Below the pieces are notes generated by a model. That model did not search any database, had not been told where the DNA came from, and saw only the letters and a list, made by a program, of their open reading frames with translations. A stretch of DNA of 64,000 nucleotides from Albirhodobacter sp042466415. Its GTDB lineage: Bacteria; Pseudomonadota; Alphaproteobacteria; Rhodobacterales; Rhodobacteraceae. How positions within the stretch are numbered: position 1 is the first letter of the stretch; each line of letters opens with the position of its first letter. A program made the position numbers and the translations under genes. Below are positions 47,852-56,499 of the stretch, in pieces. The DNA is taken from assembly GCF_042466415.1 (NCBI RefSeq), contig NZ_JAXHCH010000002.1, positions 744,001-808,000 on the forward strand, given 5' to 3'.

Positions 47852-49204
47852 TTGAGCAGTCTATTCCCTGATTTTGGCAACCTTCTCTATACGGTTGGCG
47901 CCTTCGTTCTGGCACTGTCGGTGATTGTCGCTGTGCATGAATACGGTCACTACATCGTCGGCCGCTGGTCGGGGATCAAGGCGGATGTGTTCTCGTTGGG
48001 CTTCGGCCCAAAGCTGTTTTCGCGTGTCGACAAGCACGGCACGCGGTGGCAATTCGCGCTGATCCCGCTGGGCGGATATGTGAAGTTCCGGGGGGATGCG
48101 AACGCGGCCTCCGCGGGCGGGGATGAGGCGGCGCTGGCGGAGATGACGCCCGAGCAAAAGCGCGAAACGATGCACGGCGCGCCGCTTTGGGCGCGGGCGG
48201 CGACGGTGGCGGCGGGGCCGGTGTTCAACTTTATCCTCTCGACGGTGTTGTTCGCGGGGGTCATGCTTTGGGCGGGAACGGCGACGAATATGCCGGTCAT
48301 TGGCAAGATCGAGCCGGTGCCGTCGGGCGTCGCGGATCTGCGGGTAGGCGACGAAATTCTATCGGCGGGCGGCGTTGAGACGCCCGATTGGGATGGTTTG
48401 CGGCTTGCGATTGAGGCGCTGCCGGATCGTGGTGTCGTTGACATGGTCGTGCGTCGCAATGGCGAAGAAATCGCCATCAAGGGCCCGCATCTGTTCCCCG
48501 CACGTTTCGCAGGGGTTGCGCCATCCTCGGCGGTGGTTGAGGCGGGGCTGATGATTGGCGACGTCGTCATCCGCGCCAATGAGGAGACAATTTACAGCTT
48601 CACGCAGTTGCAAGAGGCGGTGAAAGCCTCTGACGGCGCGCCGATTGCGCTGAAGGTCTGGCGCCCTGCCTCTGGGTCGGATGCGGCGCGCGAGTTTGAT
48701 GTTGAATTGCAACCCAAGCGCACAGATTTGCCGGCGGCGGATGGTGGTTTCGAGACACGTTGGCTGATTGGTGCGACGGGCGGTTTCGTGTTTGAGCCCG
48801 AAACCCGTCCAACCACCGTTTGGGAAGCTGTGAGCAGCGCGGTCGGGCAGGTGGGCGCGATTATCACGGGGTCACTGACGCAACTTCGGGCGATGATCTT
48901 TGGCGAAATCGACAGCTGCAATTTGCGCGGAGCGATCGGAATCGCGGAAAGTTCTGCGGTCGCGGCCTCCTCGGGGATCGAAAATTTCATCTGGTTCATC
49001 GCGGCCTTGTCGACGGCGGTCGGGTTCCTGAACCTCCTGCCTATTCCGGTACTGGATGGCGGCCACCTGATTTTCCACGCCTATGAGGCGATTGCGGGCA
49101 AGCCCCCGTCGGAGAAAATCTACGGGCTGATGATGGGGATTGGACTTGTTTTGATCCTGTCGTTGATGCTGTTTGGCTTGTCGAACGATATCTTCTGCCC
49201 CTGA
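47852..49204 (+). CDS. rseP: Site-2 protease RseP
   Basis: Intramembrane zinc protease that cuts anti-sigma factors and signal-peptide remnants. About 450 residues: HEYGHYIVGR (zinc HExxH) in the first helix, GGYVKF membrane-reentrant motif, one or two PDZ domains (IGKIEPVPSGVADLRVGDEI and SSAVVEAGLMIGDVVI), and LPIPVLDGGHLIFHAYEA with the third ligand Asp. A TTG at 47852 has GAGG 8 bases upstream and gives the usual short N-terminus; a GTG at 47816 (adjacent purines, no spacer) is the alternative, 12 residues longer. It lies before bamA. Confidence 0.9.
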   Translation: MSSLFPDFGNLLYTVGAFVLALSVIVAVHEYGHYIVGRWSGIKADVFSLGFGPKLFSRVDKHGTRWQFALIPLGGYVKFRGDANAASAGGDEAALAEMTPEQKRETMHGAPLWARAATVAAGPVFNFILSTVLFAGVMLWAGTATNMPVIGKIEPVPSGVADLRVGDEILSAGGVETPDWDGLRLAIEALPDRGVVDMVVRRNGEEIAIKGPHLFPARFAGVAPSSAVVEAGLMIGDVVIRANEETIYSFTQLQEAVKASDGAPIALKVWRPASGSDAAREFDVELQPKRTDLPAADGGFETRWLIGATGGFVFEPETRPTTVWEAVSSAVGQVGAIITGSLTQLRAMIFGEIDSCNLRGAIGIAESSAVAASSGIENFIWFIAALSTAVGFLNLLPIPVLDGGHLIFHAYEAIAGKPPSEKIYGLMMGIGLVLILSLMLFGLSNDIFCP

Positions 49205-49327
49205 TCCTTTCGGGCGTTCGGCGGCAGAGGGACTGTGATTGGCGGTGCGAGGGGTCTCGCGCCGCCTTATTTGTGCCCGATTCACCCGCTAGGTAACGCC
49301 GCAGTGATCTTGAAGAAGGGCGTCACC

Positions 49328-49498
49328 ATGGACCTCATTTTAGAACGATATCGCGGTATTTCCGTGGTTTTGCAGGTCGCGGGCGAGCGTCTCTTGTTTC
49401 CGGTTGCGGTGATCGTTGCCTTGATGGGCGCGGCCGTGATTGCCTCCGAGCTGGTCGATATTTGGGTGCCGAGTAATACCGGCGCATATCAGCTTTAA
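49328..49498 (+). CDS. 56-residue hypothetical membrane protein between rseP and bamA
   Basis: Short frame from ATG 49328 to TAA, with AAGG 8 bases upstream. The product has an amphipathic N-terminal 17 residues (MDLILERYRGISVVLQV), one hydrophobic span (LLFPVAVIVALMGAAVIASE) and a short polar tail. A longer version from 49235 has no ribosome-binding site. It could be real or chance; location in the run supports it. Function unknown. Confidence 0.4.
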   Translation: MDLILERYRGISVVLQVAGERLLFPVAVIVALMGAAVIASELVDIWVPSNTGAYQL

Positions 49499-49587
49499 GC
49501 CGCGCGACCTTCGCGAACCGCGCGACGTCTCTACACTACATATTGATGACAAATAGCGAGAAGCGACAGGTTTTCGCCCGCGCGCTT

Positions 49588-49614
49588 TTGACATCTTAGC
49601 GCTTTGCCTATAGT
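49588..49614 (+). promoter_or_regulatory. Candidate promoter before bamA
   Basis: TTGACA (49588-49593) and TATAGT (49609-49614), 15-base spacer (slightly short). It would give bamA and the lpx genes a separate promoter inside the run. Confidence 0.5.
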
Positions 49615-49674
49615 CAGATTCAACACCTCGCGCCTAACCTCGCGCGGGGACTGACATCGGCTCGGGAGCGGAAC

Positions 49675-52071
49675 ATGACGGTCTTTGCAAAACGCGGTAA
49701 TGGCAAAGGGGCACGTGCATCGCGCATGGTTCATAGCAGCGCGATTTTCGCCTTAGCCGCAACAACTTACCTTGTTGCTCCGCAGATTGCTCAGGCGCAA
49801 TCCTACCGCTTTGATCAGGTTACGATCGAGGGCAATCAACGCATTGAACCGCGGACGATCCTGACCTTCGCCGGAATCGGTCGTGGCGAGGCGGTGTCGG
49901 CGGGGGAGTTGAACGATGCGTATCAACGTCTCCAAGGCTCGGGTTTGTTCGAGCGCGTCGAACTCAAACCGCAAGGCGGGACGCTTGTCATCGCCGTGCA
50001 AGAATTCCCCACAGTGAATGTGGTTGCCTTTGAAGGCAACAACCGGATGAAAGACGATGTGCTGCAAGGGCTTATCCAATCCCAGGCGCGCAAGATCTAT
50101 TCGCCGGCCATGGTTGAGGCCGACGCGGCTTTGATCACGAAGGGCTACTCGGAAATGGGCCGCATGGCCGCGACCGTGACGCCAAAGGTTATTCGCCGCG
50201 ATGGAAATCGGGTCGATATCGCGTTCGAGATCACCGAGGGCAAGGTGACGGAAATCGAGCGTTTGTCCTTCACGGGCAACCGCGCTTATTCGGATCGCCG
50301 CCTGCGCAACGTTTTGAACACCAAACAGGCGGGCTTTCTGCGCGCCTTGATCCAGCGCGATACGCTGGTGCCGGAACGTCTGGATTACGACACGCAATTG
50401 CTGACAGATTTCTATCGTTCGCGCGGTTTCGTGGATGTTGAGGTGAAGGGGATCGCGTCGGATTACACGCGTGAGCGCGATGCATTCTTCGTGACGTTCA
50501 ACATCTCCGAAGGTCAGAGCTTCAACTTCGGGAAGACCTCCGTCGTTTCCGAAATCGAGGGCGTCGATCCTGCTGACTATCAAGAACAGCTGAAAATCCG
50601 CTCCGGCACAACCTATTCGCCCAATGCCGTTGATACGACGATCACGCGGATGGAAGGCGTTGCGTTGCGGCAGGGGCTGAATTTCGTCACCATCGAGCCG
50701 CGTGTCGTGCGAAACGATCGCGATCTCACATTGGATGTCGAGTTTGTCATCAAGCGTGGCAACAAGGTCTTCGTCGAGCGGATCGATATCGAGGGCAACA
50801 CGACCACGCTCGACCGCGTTGTGCGCCGCCAGTTCAATACGGTTGAGGGCGATCCGTTCAATCCGCGTGAAATCCGCAACGCGGCCGAGCGGGTGCGCGC
50901 CTTGGGGTATTTCGCGAATGCGGAAGTGGACACCAAGCAGGGCAGCAATCCCGATCAGGTGGTCGTGGACGTCAACGTTGAGGAGCAGGCGACGGGTTCG
51001 TTCGGGATCGGCGCAAGCTACGGCGTGAGCTCGGGTATCGGTGCAAGCATCACGCTTGAGGAGAATAACTTCCTCGGGCGCGGTCAGCGTATGGCGATCT
51101 CGATTGCGACAACGGGCGATACGCAAGATAACTCGATCACCTTTGTTGAGCCTTATTTGTTTGGTCGCGATCTGAAATTCGGGGTTGCTCTGGGGCAATC
51201 CAAAACGGATGATTCCAGCGCGTCCTATGACACGCGGTCGGTTTCAATCGCGCCGTGGATCGAGTTCCCGGTCTCCGAGCAGGGTCGTCTTGCGCTGCGC
51301 TATTCGTTGAAAAACAATAAGTTGTTCAACGTCGGCACGGATGATGATGGCGATGATGATGAGGACGAGGATGAAGATGACGATGGCGTCTACGATGGCT
51401 CGTCGCCCATTCTCGAACGCGAGGCAGATCTCGGGTCGCTGTATACCTCGGGTGTCGGCTACACCTACTCCTACGACACGCGCATCAACGCGCTTGATCC
51501 CAACACCAATTACAAGCTGTCCTTCGGGCAAGACTTCAATGGCTTGGGCGGCGATATCAAATCGATCGTCAGCAAAGCGGATCTGACGGCGCAGACCTCT
51601 GCCTTCCAAGAAAACGTGACCTTCACAGGCCAGTTCCAACTGGGCGCGTTGCATATGCTGAGCGATAGCACGTCGCGCGTGATTGACCGGTTCGCCGCCA
51701 GCAGCAGCTATGTGCGCGGCTTTGAATCGAACGGCTATGGCCCGCGCGATAACGCGGCCGATAATGAGGATGCGCTGGGGGGCAAATATTTCGCCTCCGC
51801 CAAGTTTGATGCGCAATTTCCCATCGGCCTGCCCGAAGAATACGGCGTTACGGGGGGTCTGTTCTGGGATATCGGCTCGGTTTGGGGGCTGGATGACACG
51901 GCGGGCGACGAGACCGTTGATGACAGTTTGATCTGGCGGTCCGCGGTTGGTTTCTCGATCTACTGGACGACGCCGATCGGGCCGCTGCGGCTCAACTTCT
52001 CGAAGGCTTTGCTCAAAGAGGACTACGATCTGGAACAGCCCTTCGATCTGACTGTCTCCACGAAGTTCTGA
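49675..52071 (+). CDS. bamA: Outer-membrane protein assembly factor BamA
   Basis: Core of the BAM complex that inserts beta-barrel proteins. 798 residues: signal peptide to about 38 (ending IAQAQS), five POTRA domains (for example FEGNNRMKD, FTGNRAYSD and IEGNTTTLDRVVRRQF), then the 16-strand barrel with GYTYSYDTRIN, the VRGFESNGYGPRD lid (VRGF motif) and the terminal strand DLTVSTKF ending in Phe. A run of Asp/Glu (about residues 557-574) sits in a barrel loop. It is preceded by a candidate promoter and followed by the OmpH/Skp-like gene. Confidence 0.95.
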   Translation: MTVFAKRGNGKGARASRMVHSSAIFALAATTYLVAPQIAQAQSYRFDQVTIEGNQRIEPRTILTFAGIGRGEAVSAGELNDAYQRLQGSGLFERVELKPQGGTLVIAVQEFPTVNVVAFEGNNRMKDDVLQGLIQSQARKIYSPAMVEADAALITKGYSEMGRMAATVTPKVIRRDGNRVDIAFEITEGKVTEIERLSFTGNRAYSDRRLRNVLNTKQAGFLRALIQRDTLVPERLDYDTQLLTDFYRSRGFVDVEVKGIASDYTRERDAFFVTFNISEGQSFNFGKTSVVSEIEGVDPADYQEQLKIRSGTTYSPNAVDTTITRMEGVALRQGLNFVTIEPRVVRNDRDLTLDVEFVIKRGNKVFVERIDIEGNTTTLDRVVRRQFNTVEGDPFNPREIRNAAERVRALGYFANAEVDTKQGSNPDQVVVDVNVEEQATGSFGIGASYGVSSGIGASITLEENNFLGRGQRMAISIATTGDTQDNSITFVEPYLFGRDLKFGVALGQSKTDDSSASYDTRSVSIAPWIEFPVSEQGRLALRYSLKNNKLFNVGTDDDGDDDEDEDEDDDGVYDGSSPILEREADLGSLYTSGVGYTYSYDTRINALDPNTNYKLSFGQDFNGLGGDIKSIVSKADLTAQTSAFQENVTFTGQFQLGALHMLSDSTSRVIDRFAASSSYVRGFESNGYGPRDNAADNEDALGGKYFASAKFDAQFPIGLPEEYGVTGGLFWDIGSVWGLDDTAGDETVDDSLIWRSAVGFSIYWTTPIGPLRLNFSKALLKEDYDLEQPFDLTVSTKF

Positions 52072-52075
52072 TGTG

Positions 52076-52771
52076 ATGCGGTTTCTAGACGGCACAAGAA
52101 TTGCGCGCGCTCCTTGGGGCGCGCGCTTGCTTATCGCGGCGCTGGTGATCAATGGCGCTGACGGGGCAGTTGCGCAGACCTTGGGCGGAGCAAATGGCGC
52201 CTCTTCAAAACAGATTATCGAGGTGCCAAGCCCGATTTTGACGCTGGATTGGGAAGATCTTTACGCGAAATCGGCTTGGGGTCTTCGGGTCACGTCAGAG
52301 ATCGAGGCCGAGTCGAGCACGCTGGCGCAGGAAAACGCGAGGATTGCGGAGGATCTGGTGGCGGATGAGCGCTCGCTGACGGATCGTCGGGCCTCGATGC
52401 AGCCGGAGGCGTTTCGTGCCGAGGCGGACGCCTTCGACAACCGTGTTGTGGGCATCCGCCGAGCGCAGGAAACCAAAGCGCGCAGCCTTGCCGCGCGGGC
52501 CGAAGCGGAGCGGAGCCGCTTTGTCTCCGCCGCAATTGGTTTGCTCGATGGGATGATCGAGGCGCGCGGCGCCGTCGTGGTGATCGACCGCCGTGCGATT
52601 ATTCGCGGGGCGGGTGCGGTGGATGTCACGGCGGAGATGGTCGAGCGCGTTGACGCGGCTTTGGGCGATGGGTCTCGGATAGAGGGCGTTCAGACAGAGG
52701 GCGCGACGGCGGAACCGGAGGCGGTCGATACGATCCCCGACGCCGCGCAGGAGCCTGCGGGCACGCCCTGA
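52076..52771 (+). CDS. OmpH/Skp-like periplasmic chaperone
   Basis: About 231 residues: signal peptide to about residue 34 (ends GAVAQ), a strand QIIEVPSPILTLDW, then a long helical hairpin (ETKARSLAARAEAERSRF and neighbours) as in Skp, which holds unfolded outer-membrane proteins for BamA. The C-terminal tail (EGATAEPEAVDTIPD) is acidic and disordered. Start ATG 52076; GTG 52073 is equally close. It follows bamA after 4 bases, the conserved order. Confidence 0.85.
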   Translation: MRFLDGTRIARAPWGARLLIAALVINGADGAVAQTLGGANGASSKQIIEVPSPILTLDWEDLYAKSAWGLRVTSEIEAESSTLAQENARIAEDLVADERSLTDRRASMQPEAFRAEADAFDNRVVGIRRAQETKARSLAARAEAERSRFVSAAIGLLDGMIEARGAVVVIDRRAIIRGAGAVDVTAEMVERVDAALGDGSRIEGVQTEGATAEPEAVDTIPDAAQEPAGTP

Positions 52772-53134
52772 CGCGTGACCCGCGCGCGAGGCCTTCGCGT
52801 GCACAAAGATCGGCTACACCGATCGTGCGATCTTCACGCCTGAAATCTTCGCGTTAAGACATGTCTGTATCCATTTGAATTAAAATGTTTTATTCATTTT
52901 CTCGGCCTGCGGCGCCGATCGGTGTTCCATGGCGGCGCGCTTGCCAAGGACGGCGGGCATTGGTAGCAAGGCGTCAACGATCCGGTTTCAAGTGGCGCAA
53001 TGCCCGCATGTTTTGTGGTGGCCAGCCCATCTTCGTGCTGAGACCGCCTACACACTCCGCTTGGAATGGTTCGATCCGCGCCAAGCCTATGACGATTGAC
53101 CCGCCCGTGACGGCGTTTGAACAAGGGAAAACAG
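52772..53134. other. Intergenic region before fabZ
   Basis: About 360 bases. A short AT-rich block around 52855-52910 (TTGAATTAAAATGTTTTATTC) is the likely promoter for fabZ-lpxA. Frames such as 52885-53304 run into fabZ in another frame and are not genes. lpxD, often found here, is absent. Confidence 0.4.
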
Positions 53135-53605
53135 ATGTCCGAGAGACCGCAATCCGCGCCCCATACGCAAGCCGACCTGGCGCTGATCAAAGAGATCATC
53201 CCCCATCGCTACCCGTTTTTGATGATCGACAAGGTCCGCGATATCGTCCCCTACGAGACGGCCGTGGGCATCAAGATGGTGACCAGCAACGAGCCGCATT
53301 TTGAAGGGCATTTCCCGTCAAAGCCGGTCATGCCGGGGGTTTTGATCATCGAGGCGATGGCGCAGACGTCGGCGGTTCTGGTGGGCATCTCGATGGATAT
53401 CATCGGCAAGGATTTGCTGACCTATTTCATGGGCATCGACAAAACCAAATTCCGCCGCATGGTGGTGCCCGGGGATGCGTTGGAATTGCACGTCACGGCG
53501 AAACGCTCGGGCGGTAAGATCTGGAAGTTTGAAGGCGTGGCGAAGGTTGGCGACGAGGTTGCGGCCTCGGCGGAATTCACCGCGATGATGGATTTGAAGG
53601 GCTGA
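53135..53605 (+). CDS. fabZ: 3-hydroxyacyl-ACP dehydratase FabZ
   Basis: 156-residue hot-dog enzyme dehydrating beta-hydroxyacyl-ACP in fatty-acid synthesis. Signatures: IPHRYPFLMIDKV (catalytic His), HFEGHFPSKPVMPGVLIIEAMAQTSA as GHFPxxPxMPGVL with the catalytic Glu, and FMGIDKTKFRRMVVPGD. ATG 53135 has GGGA 6 bases upstream; a TTG at 53117 is less likely. It lies one base before lpxA and supplies acyl chains for membrane and lipid A. Confidence 0.93.
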   Translation: MSERPQSAPHTQADLALIKEIIPHRYPFLMIDKVRDIVPYETAVGIKMVTSNEPHFEGHFPSKPVMPGVLIIEAMAQTSAVLVGISMDIIGKDLLTYFMGIDKTKFRRMVVPGDALELHVTAKRSGGKIWKFEGVAKVGDEVAASAEFTAMMDLKG

Positions 53606-53606
53606 T

Positions 53607-54428
53607 ATGAGCACGCTGATTGATCCGACTGCCAAGATTCATCCCTCCTGTGTCATTGAGGAGGGCGCGCGCATCGGCGCCGATTGCCAGATCGGGCCGT
53701 TTTGCCATGTCGGGCCGGATGTGACGCTCAAGCGCGGGGTGGAGTTGAAATCCCACGTTGTGATCGCGGGGCAGACCGAAATCGGTGAGGAGACGACGGT
53801 GTTTCCGTTCGCCTCCCTAGGGCAGATCCCGCAGGATTTGAAATTCAAGGGCGAGAAGACGCAGCTGGTGATCGGTGCGCGCAACCGGATTCGGGAATAT
53901 GTGACGATGAATTCGGGCACCGAAGGCGGCGGCGGGGTCACCCGAATTGGGGATGACGGGCTGTTCATGTCGTCGTGCCATATCGCGCATGATGCGATCA
54001 TTGGAAACCGTGTTGTGATCGTGAATTCGGTCGCGGTGGCGGGGCATTGCGTGGTTGAGGATGATGTGATCATCGGTGGCTTGTCGGGCATCCACCAATG
54101 GGTTCGGATCGGGCGCGGCGCGATTATCGGCGCGCTGTCGATGGTAACATCCGATGTGATTCCGCATGCGTTGGTTGCGGGGCCGCGCGCGGGCTTGGAG
54201 GGGTTGAACCTCGTCGGGCTCAAGCGCCGCGGCACGCCGCGCGAACAAATTCACGCGTTGCGCCATCTTTTCACGGCACTGTCGGAGGGCAATTTCCGCG
54301 ACAGCGCGCGCAAACTCTCGGAGGAGGGCGTCGGCGCGGGTGAGGACGGGGCATTGGCGAAAGAGGTGCTCGATTTCATCCTCGGCCCGTCGGATCGTTC
54401 CTTCCTGACACCCCATAAAGGGCACTAG
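53607..54428 (+). CDS. lpxA: UDP-N-acetylglucosamine acyltransferase
   Basis: First step of lipid A synthesis: 3-O-acylation of UDP-GlcNAc from hydroxyacyl-ACP. 273 residues of left-handed parallel beta-helix with hexapeptide repeats (IGADCQIGPFCHVGP, VVIVNSVAVAGHCVV). The catalytic histidine lies in the SSCHIAHDAIIG region (HIAHD) and the C-terminal helical domain is REQIHALRHLFTAL. Standard length and order with lpxI and lpxB. Confidence 0.94.
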   Translation: MSTLIDPTAKIHPSCVIEEGARIGADCQIGPFCHVGPDVTLKRGVELKSHVVIAGQTEIGEETTVFPFASLGQIPQDLKFKGEKTQLVIGARNRIREYVTMNSGTEGGGGVTRIGDDGLFMSSCHIAHDAIIGNRVVIVNSVAVAGHCVVEDDVIIGGLSGIHQWVRIGRGAIIGALSMVTSDVIPHALVAGPRAGLEGLNLVGLKRRGTPREQIHALRHLFTALSEGNFRDSARKLSEEGVGAGEDGALAKEVLDFILGPSDRSFLTPHKGH

Positions 54429-54454
54429 ACCTGAACGGATAAGGAGGGTCAGAT

Positions 54455-55324
54455 ATGCCCGATATCGCGATTATTGCTGGCACGGGCGCTTTGCCGCGTC
54501 TGGTGCTTGAGGCGCTTGCGGGCGATGCTTTCGTTTGCGGCGTTGAGGGCTTTGACGTGGCGCTGGAGGGTGTGCCTTGTGCGGGGGGGGCGGTTGAAAC
54601 CTTCCGCGTTGAGCGGCTCGTGCCGTTTCTCGATAGCCTTGTGGACAGGGGCGTCACACGTGTTGTTTTTGCGGGCGCGATGCAGCGCCCAACGCTTGAT
54701 CCGGCGCTGTTTGATCGGGCGACGGCGGGCTTGGTGCCGCGTCTTTTGGGCGCGATGCAGGCGGGGGATGATGCAACCTTGCGCGCGGTGATTGCCATTT
54801 TCGAGGAATGGGATCTGGAGGTTATGGGCGCGCATGAGATCGCGCCCGATCTCGTGCCCGAGGCTGGCGTTCTTTGTGGCACGGTCTCGCCCGTTGATGC
54901 GGCCGATGTAAAACGCGCGGCGCAGATTGTGCAGGCGCTCGGCGCGGCGGATGTCGGGCAAGGGGCGGTTGTTGCGGGAGGGTTATGTCTGGCGACGGAA
55001 TCCTTACCCGGAACGGATGCGATGCTTGCGTTTTCGGCGGTGCATTCGGGAATGAAACAGGGCGCCAAGGGCGTTTTTTTCAAAGCGCCTAAACCTGATC
55101 AGGATCACCGGATCGATTTGCCTGCCATTGGTCCGCAGACGGTTGTCAATGCGGCCGAGGCTGGGCTGGCGGGGATTGCGTGGCAAGCTGGCGGTGTGAT
55201 GCTGCTGGATCGTGAGGGCGTTGTGAAAGCGGCGCAAGACGCCGGCTTGTTCCTATGGGCACGCGATGAGAACGCCGATGATAGTCTCGCCACATCCGCG
55301 GCCGCGACGGGGGATGCGCGATGA
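54455..55324 (+). CDS. lpxI: UDP-2,3-diacylglucosamine diphosphatase LpxI
   Basis: Makes lipid X from UDP-diacylglucosamine. 289 residues of the DUF1009/LpxI family, the alphaproteobacterial replacement of LpxH. N-terminal IAIIAGTGALPRLV, RVVFAGAMQRP, EIAPDLVPEAGVL and the C-terminal FFKAPKPDQDHRIDLPAIGPQTV with the family Asp residues. It is between lpxA and lpxB, overlapping the latter by 4 bases. AAGGAGG lies upstream. Confidence 0.92.
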   Translation: MPDIAIIAGTGALPRLVLEALAGDAFVCGVEGFDVALEGVPCAGGAVETFRVERLVPFLDSLVDRGVTRVVFAGAMQRPTLDPALFDRATAGLVPRLLGAMQAGDDATLRAVIAIFEEWDLEVMGAHEIAPDLVPEAGVLCGTVSPVDAADVKRAAQIVQALGAADVGQGAVVAGGLCLATESLPGTDAMLAFSAVHSGMKQGAKGVFFKAPKPDQDHRIDLPAIGPQTVVNAAEAGLAGIAWQAGGVMLLDREGVVKAAQDAGLFLWARDENADDSLATSAAATGDAR

Positions 55325-56463
55325 AGCTTTTTGTCATCGCGGGCGAACCTTCGGGCGACAAGCTCGGTGCGGCGCTGATGGCTGGGCTCAAGACGCTTTC
55401 TCCTGAGGTTGAATTTATCGGAATTGGCGGCCCCCTGATGGAGGCGCAGGGGCTTGAGAGCCTGTTCCCGATGGAAGAACTTTCGATCATGGGTTTGTGG
55501 GAGGTTCTCCCCAGATACCGTGCGCTCAAGGCGCGCATCCGCGAGACGGCGGAGACGATCGCGCGGGTGCAGCCGGCGGCTTTGATTACCATCGATAGCC
55601 CTGATTTTTGTTTGCGTGTTTCGGGACTGGCGCGGGCGACCCGGCCGGCGCTGCGGACGATCCATTATGTTGCGCCCTCCGTATGGGCGTGGCGCCCCAA
55701 GCGTGCCGAGAAAATGGCGCGTCACATCGATCATGTTCTCGCACTTTTGCCATTTGAGCCGCCCTATATGGAGGCGGCAGGGATGACATGCGATTTCGTT
55801 GGCCACCCCGTGGTGGCCGAGCACCGCGCGACGGAGGCCGAGGCCGCGGCTTTCCGCGAAACGCATATGATCGCGCCCGATCAACCGCTAGCACTCTGCC
55901 TTCCGGGGTCACGCAAGGGCGAGGTTAAGCGTTTGGCGGGGCGGTTTGACGAAGCGTTGATGCAACTGCGCGACCGCGAGCCGGGTTTGCGCGTGGTGGT
56001 GCCCACGGTGCGCGGCGTCGCGCCAATGGTGCGCGCGATGACGGCGCGCTGGCCGGTCGCGCCAATTGTCGTTGAAGAGGCCGCCGATAAGGCTGCTGCT
56101 TTCAAGGCCGCCGATATCGCCTTGGCCGCATCGGGGACAGTCTCTCTGGAACTCGCCGCGAATCGGACGCCGATGGTGATTGCCTATGATATGGCGCCGA
56201 TATCGCGGATGATCATCGCGCAAATGCTCAAAATCGATACGGTGACATTGGTCAACTTGGTATCGGAAACAAGGGCCATCCCAGAATATATCGGGACGGG
56301 TTGCCAACCGTCCGCGATATCAAAAGCGCTCTTGGCCCTTTTGGAAGATCCCGCAATCCGTGCCGCGCAATTTGCCGCGATGGAGACGACGATGGAGCGG
56401 TTGGGCGAGGGCGGCGAAGCGCCCGGTTTGCGGGCCGCGCGGTCAGTGCTCGCGCATCTGTAA
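55321..56463 (+). CDS. lpxB: Lipid-A-disaccharide synthase
   Basis: Peripheral membrane GT19 glycosyltransferase joining lipid X and UDP-diacyl-GlcN. 380 residues: IAGEPSGDKLGAALM, GIGGPLMEAQGLESLF, LWEVLPRYRAL, DSPDFCLRVS, HYVAPSVWAWRPKRA, FVGHPVV, LPGSRKGEV and SGTVSLELAANRTPMVIAYDM given as its core SGTVSLE. It ends the lipid A cluster. Confidence 0.94.
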   Translation: MKLFVIAGEPSGDKLGAALMAGLKTLSPEVEFIGIGGPLMEAQGLESLFPMEELSIMGLWEVLPRYRALKARIRETAETIARVQPAALITIDSPDFCLRVSGLARATRPALRTIHYVAPSVWAWRPKRAEKMARHIDHVLALLPFEPPYMEAAGMTCDFVGHPVVAEHRATEAEAAAFRETHMIAPDQPLALCLPGSRKGEVKRLAGRFDEALMQLRDREPGLRVVVPTVRGVAPMVRAMTARWPVAPIVVEEAADKAAAFKAADIALAASGTVSLELAANRTPMVIAYDMAPISRMIIAQMLKIDTVTLVNLVSETRAIPEYIGTGCQPSAISKALLALLEDPAIRAAQFAAMETTMERLGEGGEAPGLRAARSVLAHL

Positions 56464-56499
56464 ATCACCCGTCTTCGGTGCCGCGCGCGCAGTGCGCCC

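Noticed and set aside
49753..51198. 481-codon leftward frame opposite bamA
   Set aside because: Antisense of a strongly conserved gene; composition (Arg/His/Asp-rich) is typical of GC-rich shadow frames.
52885..53304. Rightward frame running into fabZ in another frame
   Set aside because: Overlaps a certain gene; low-complexity Arg-rich product.
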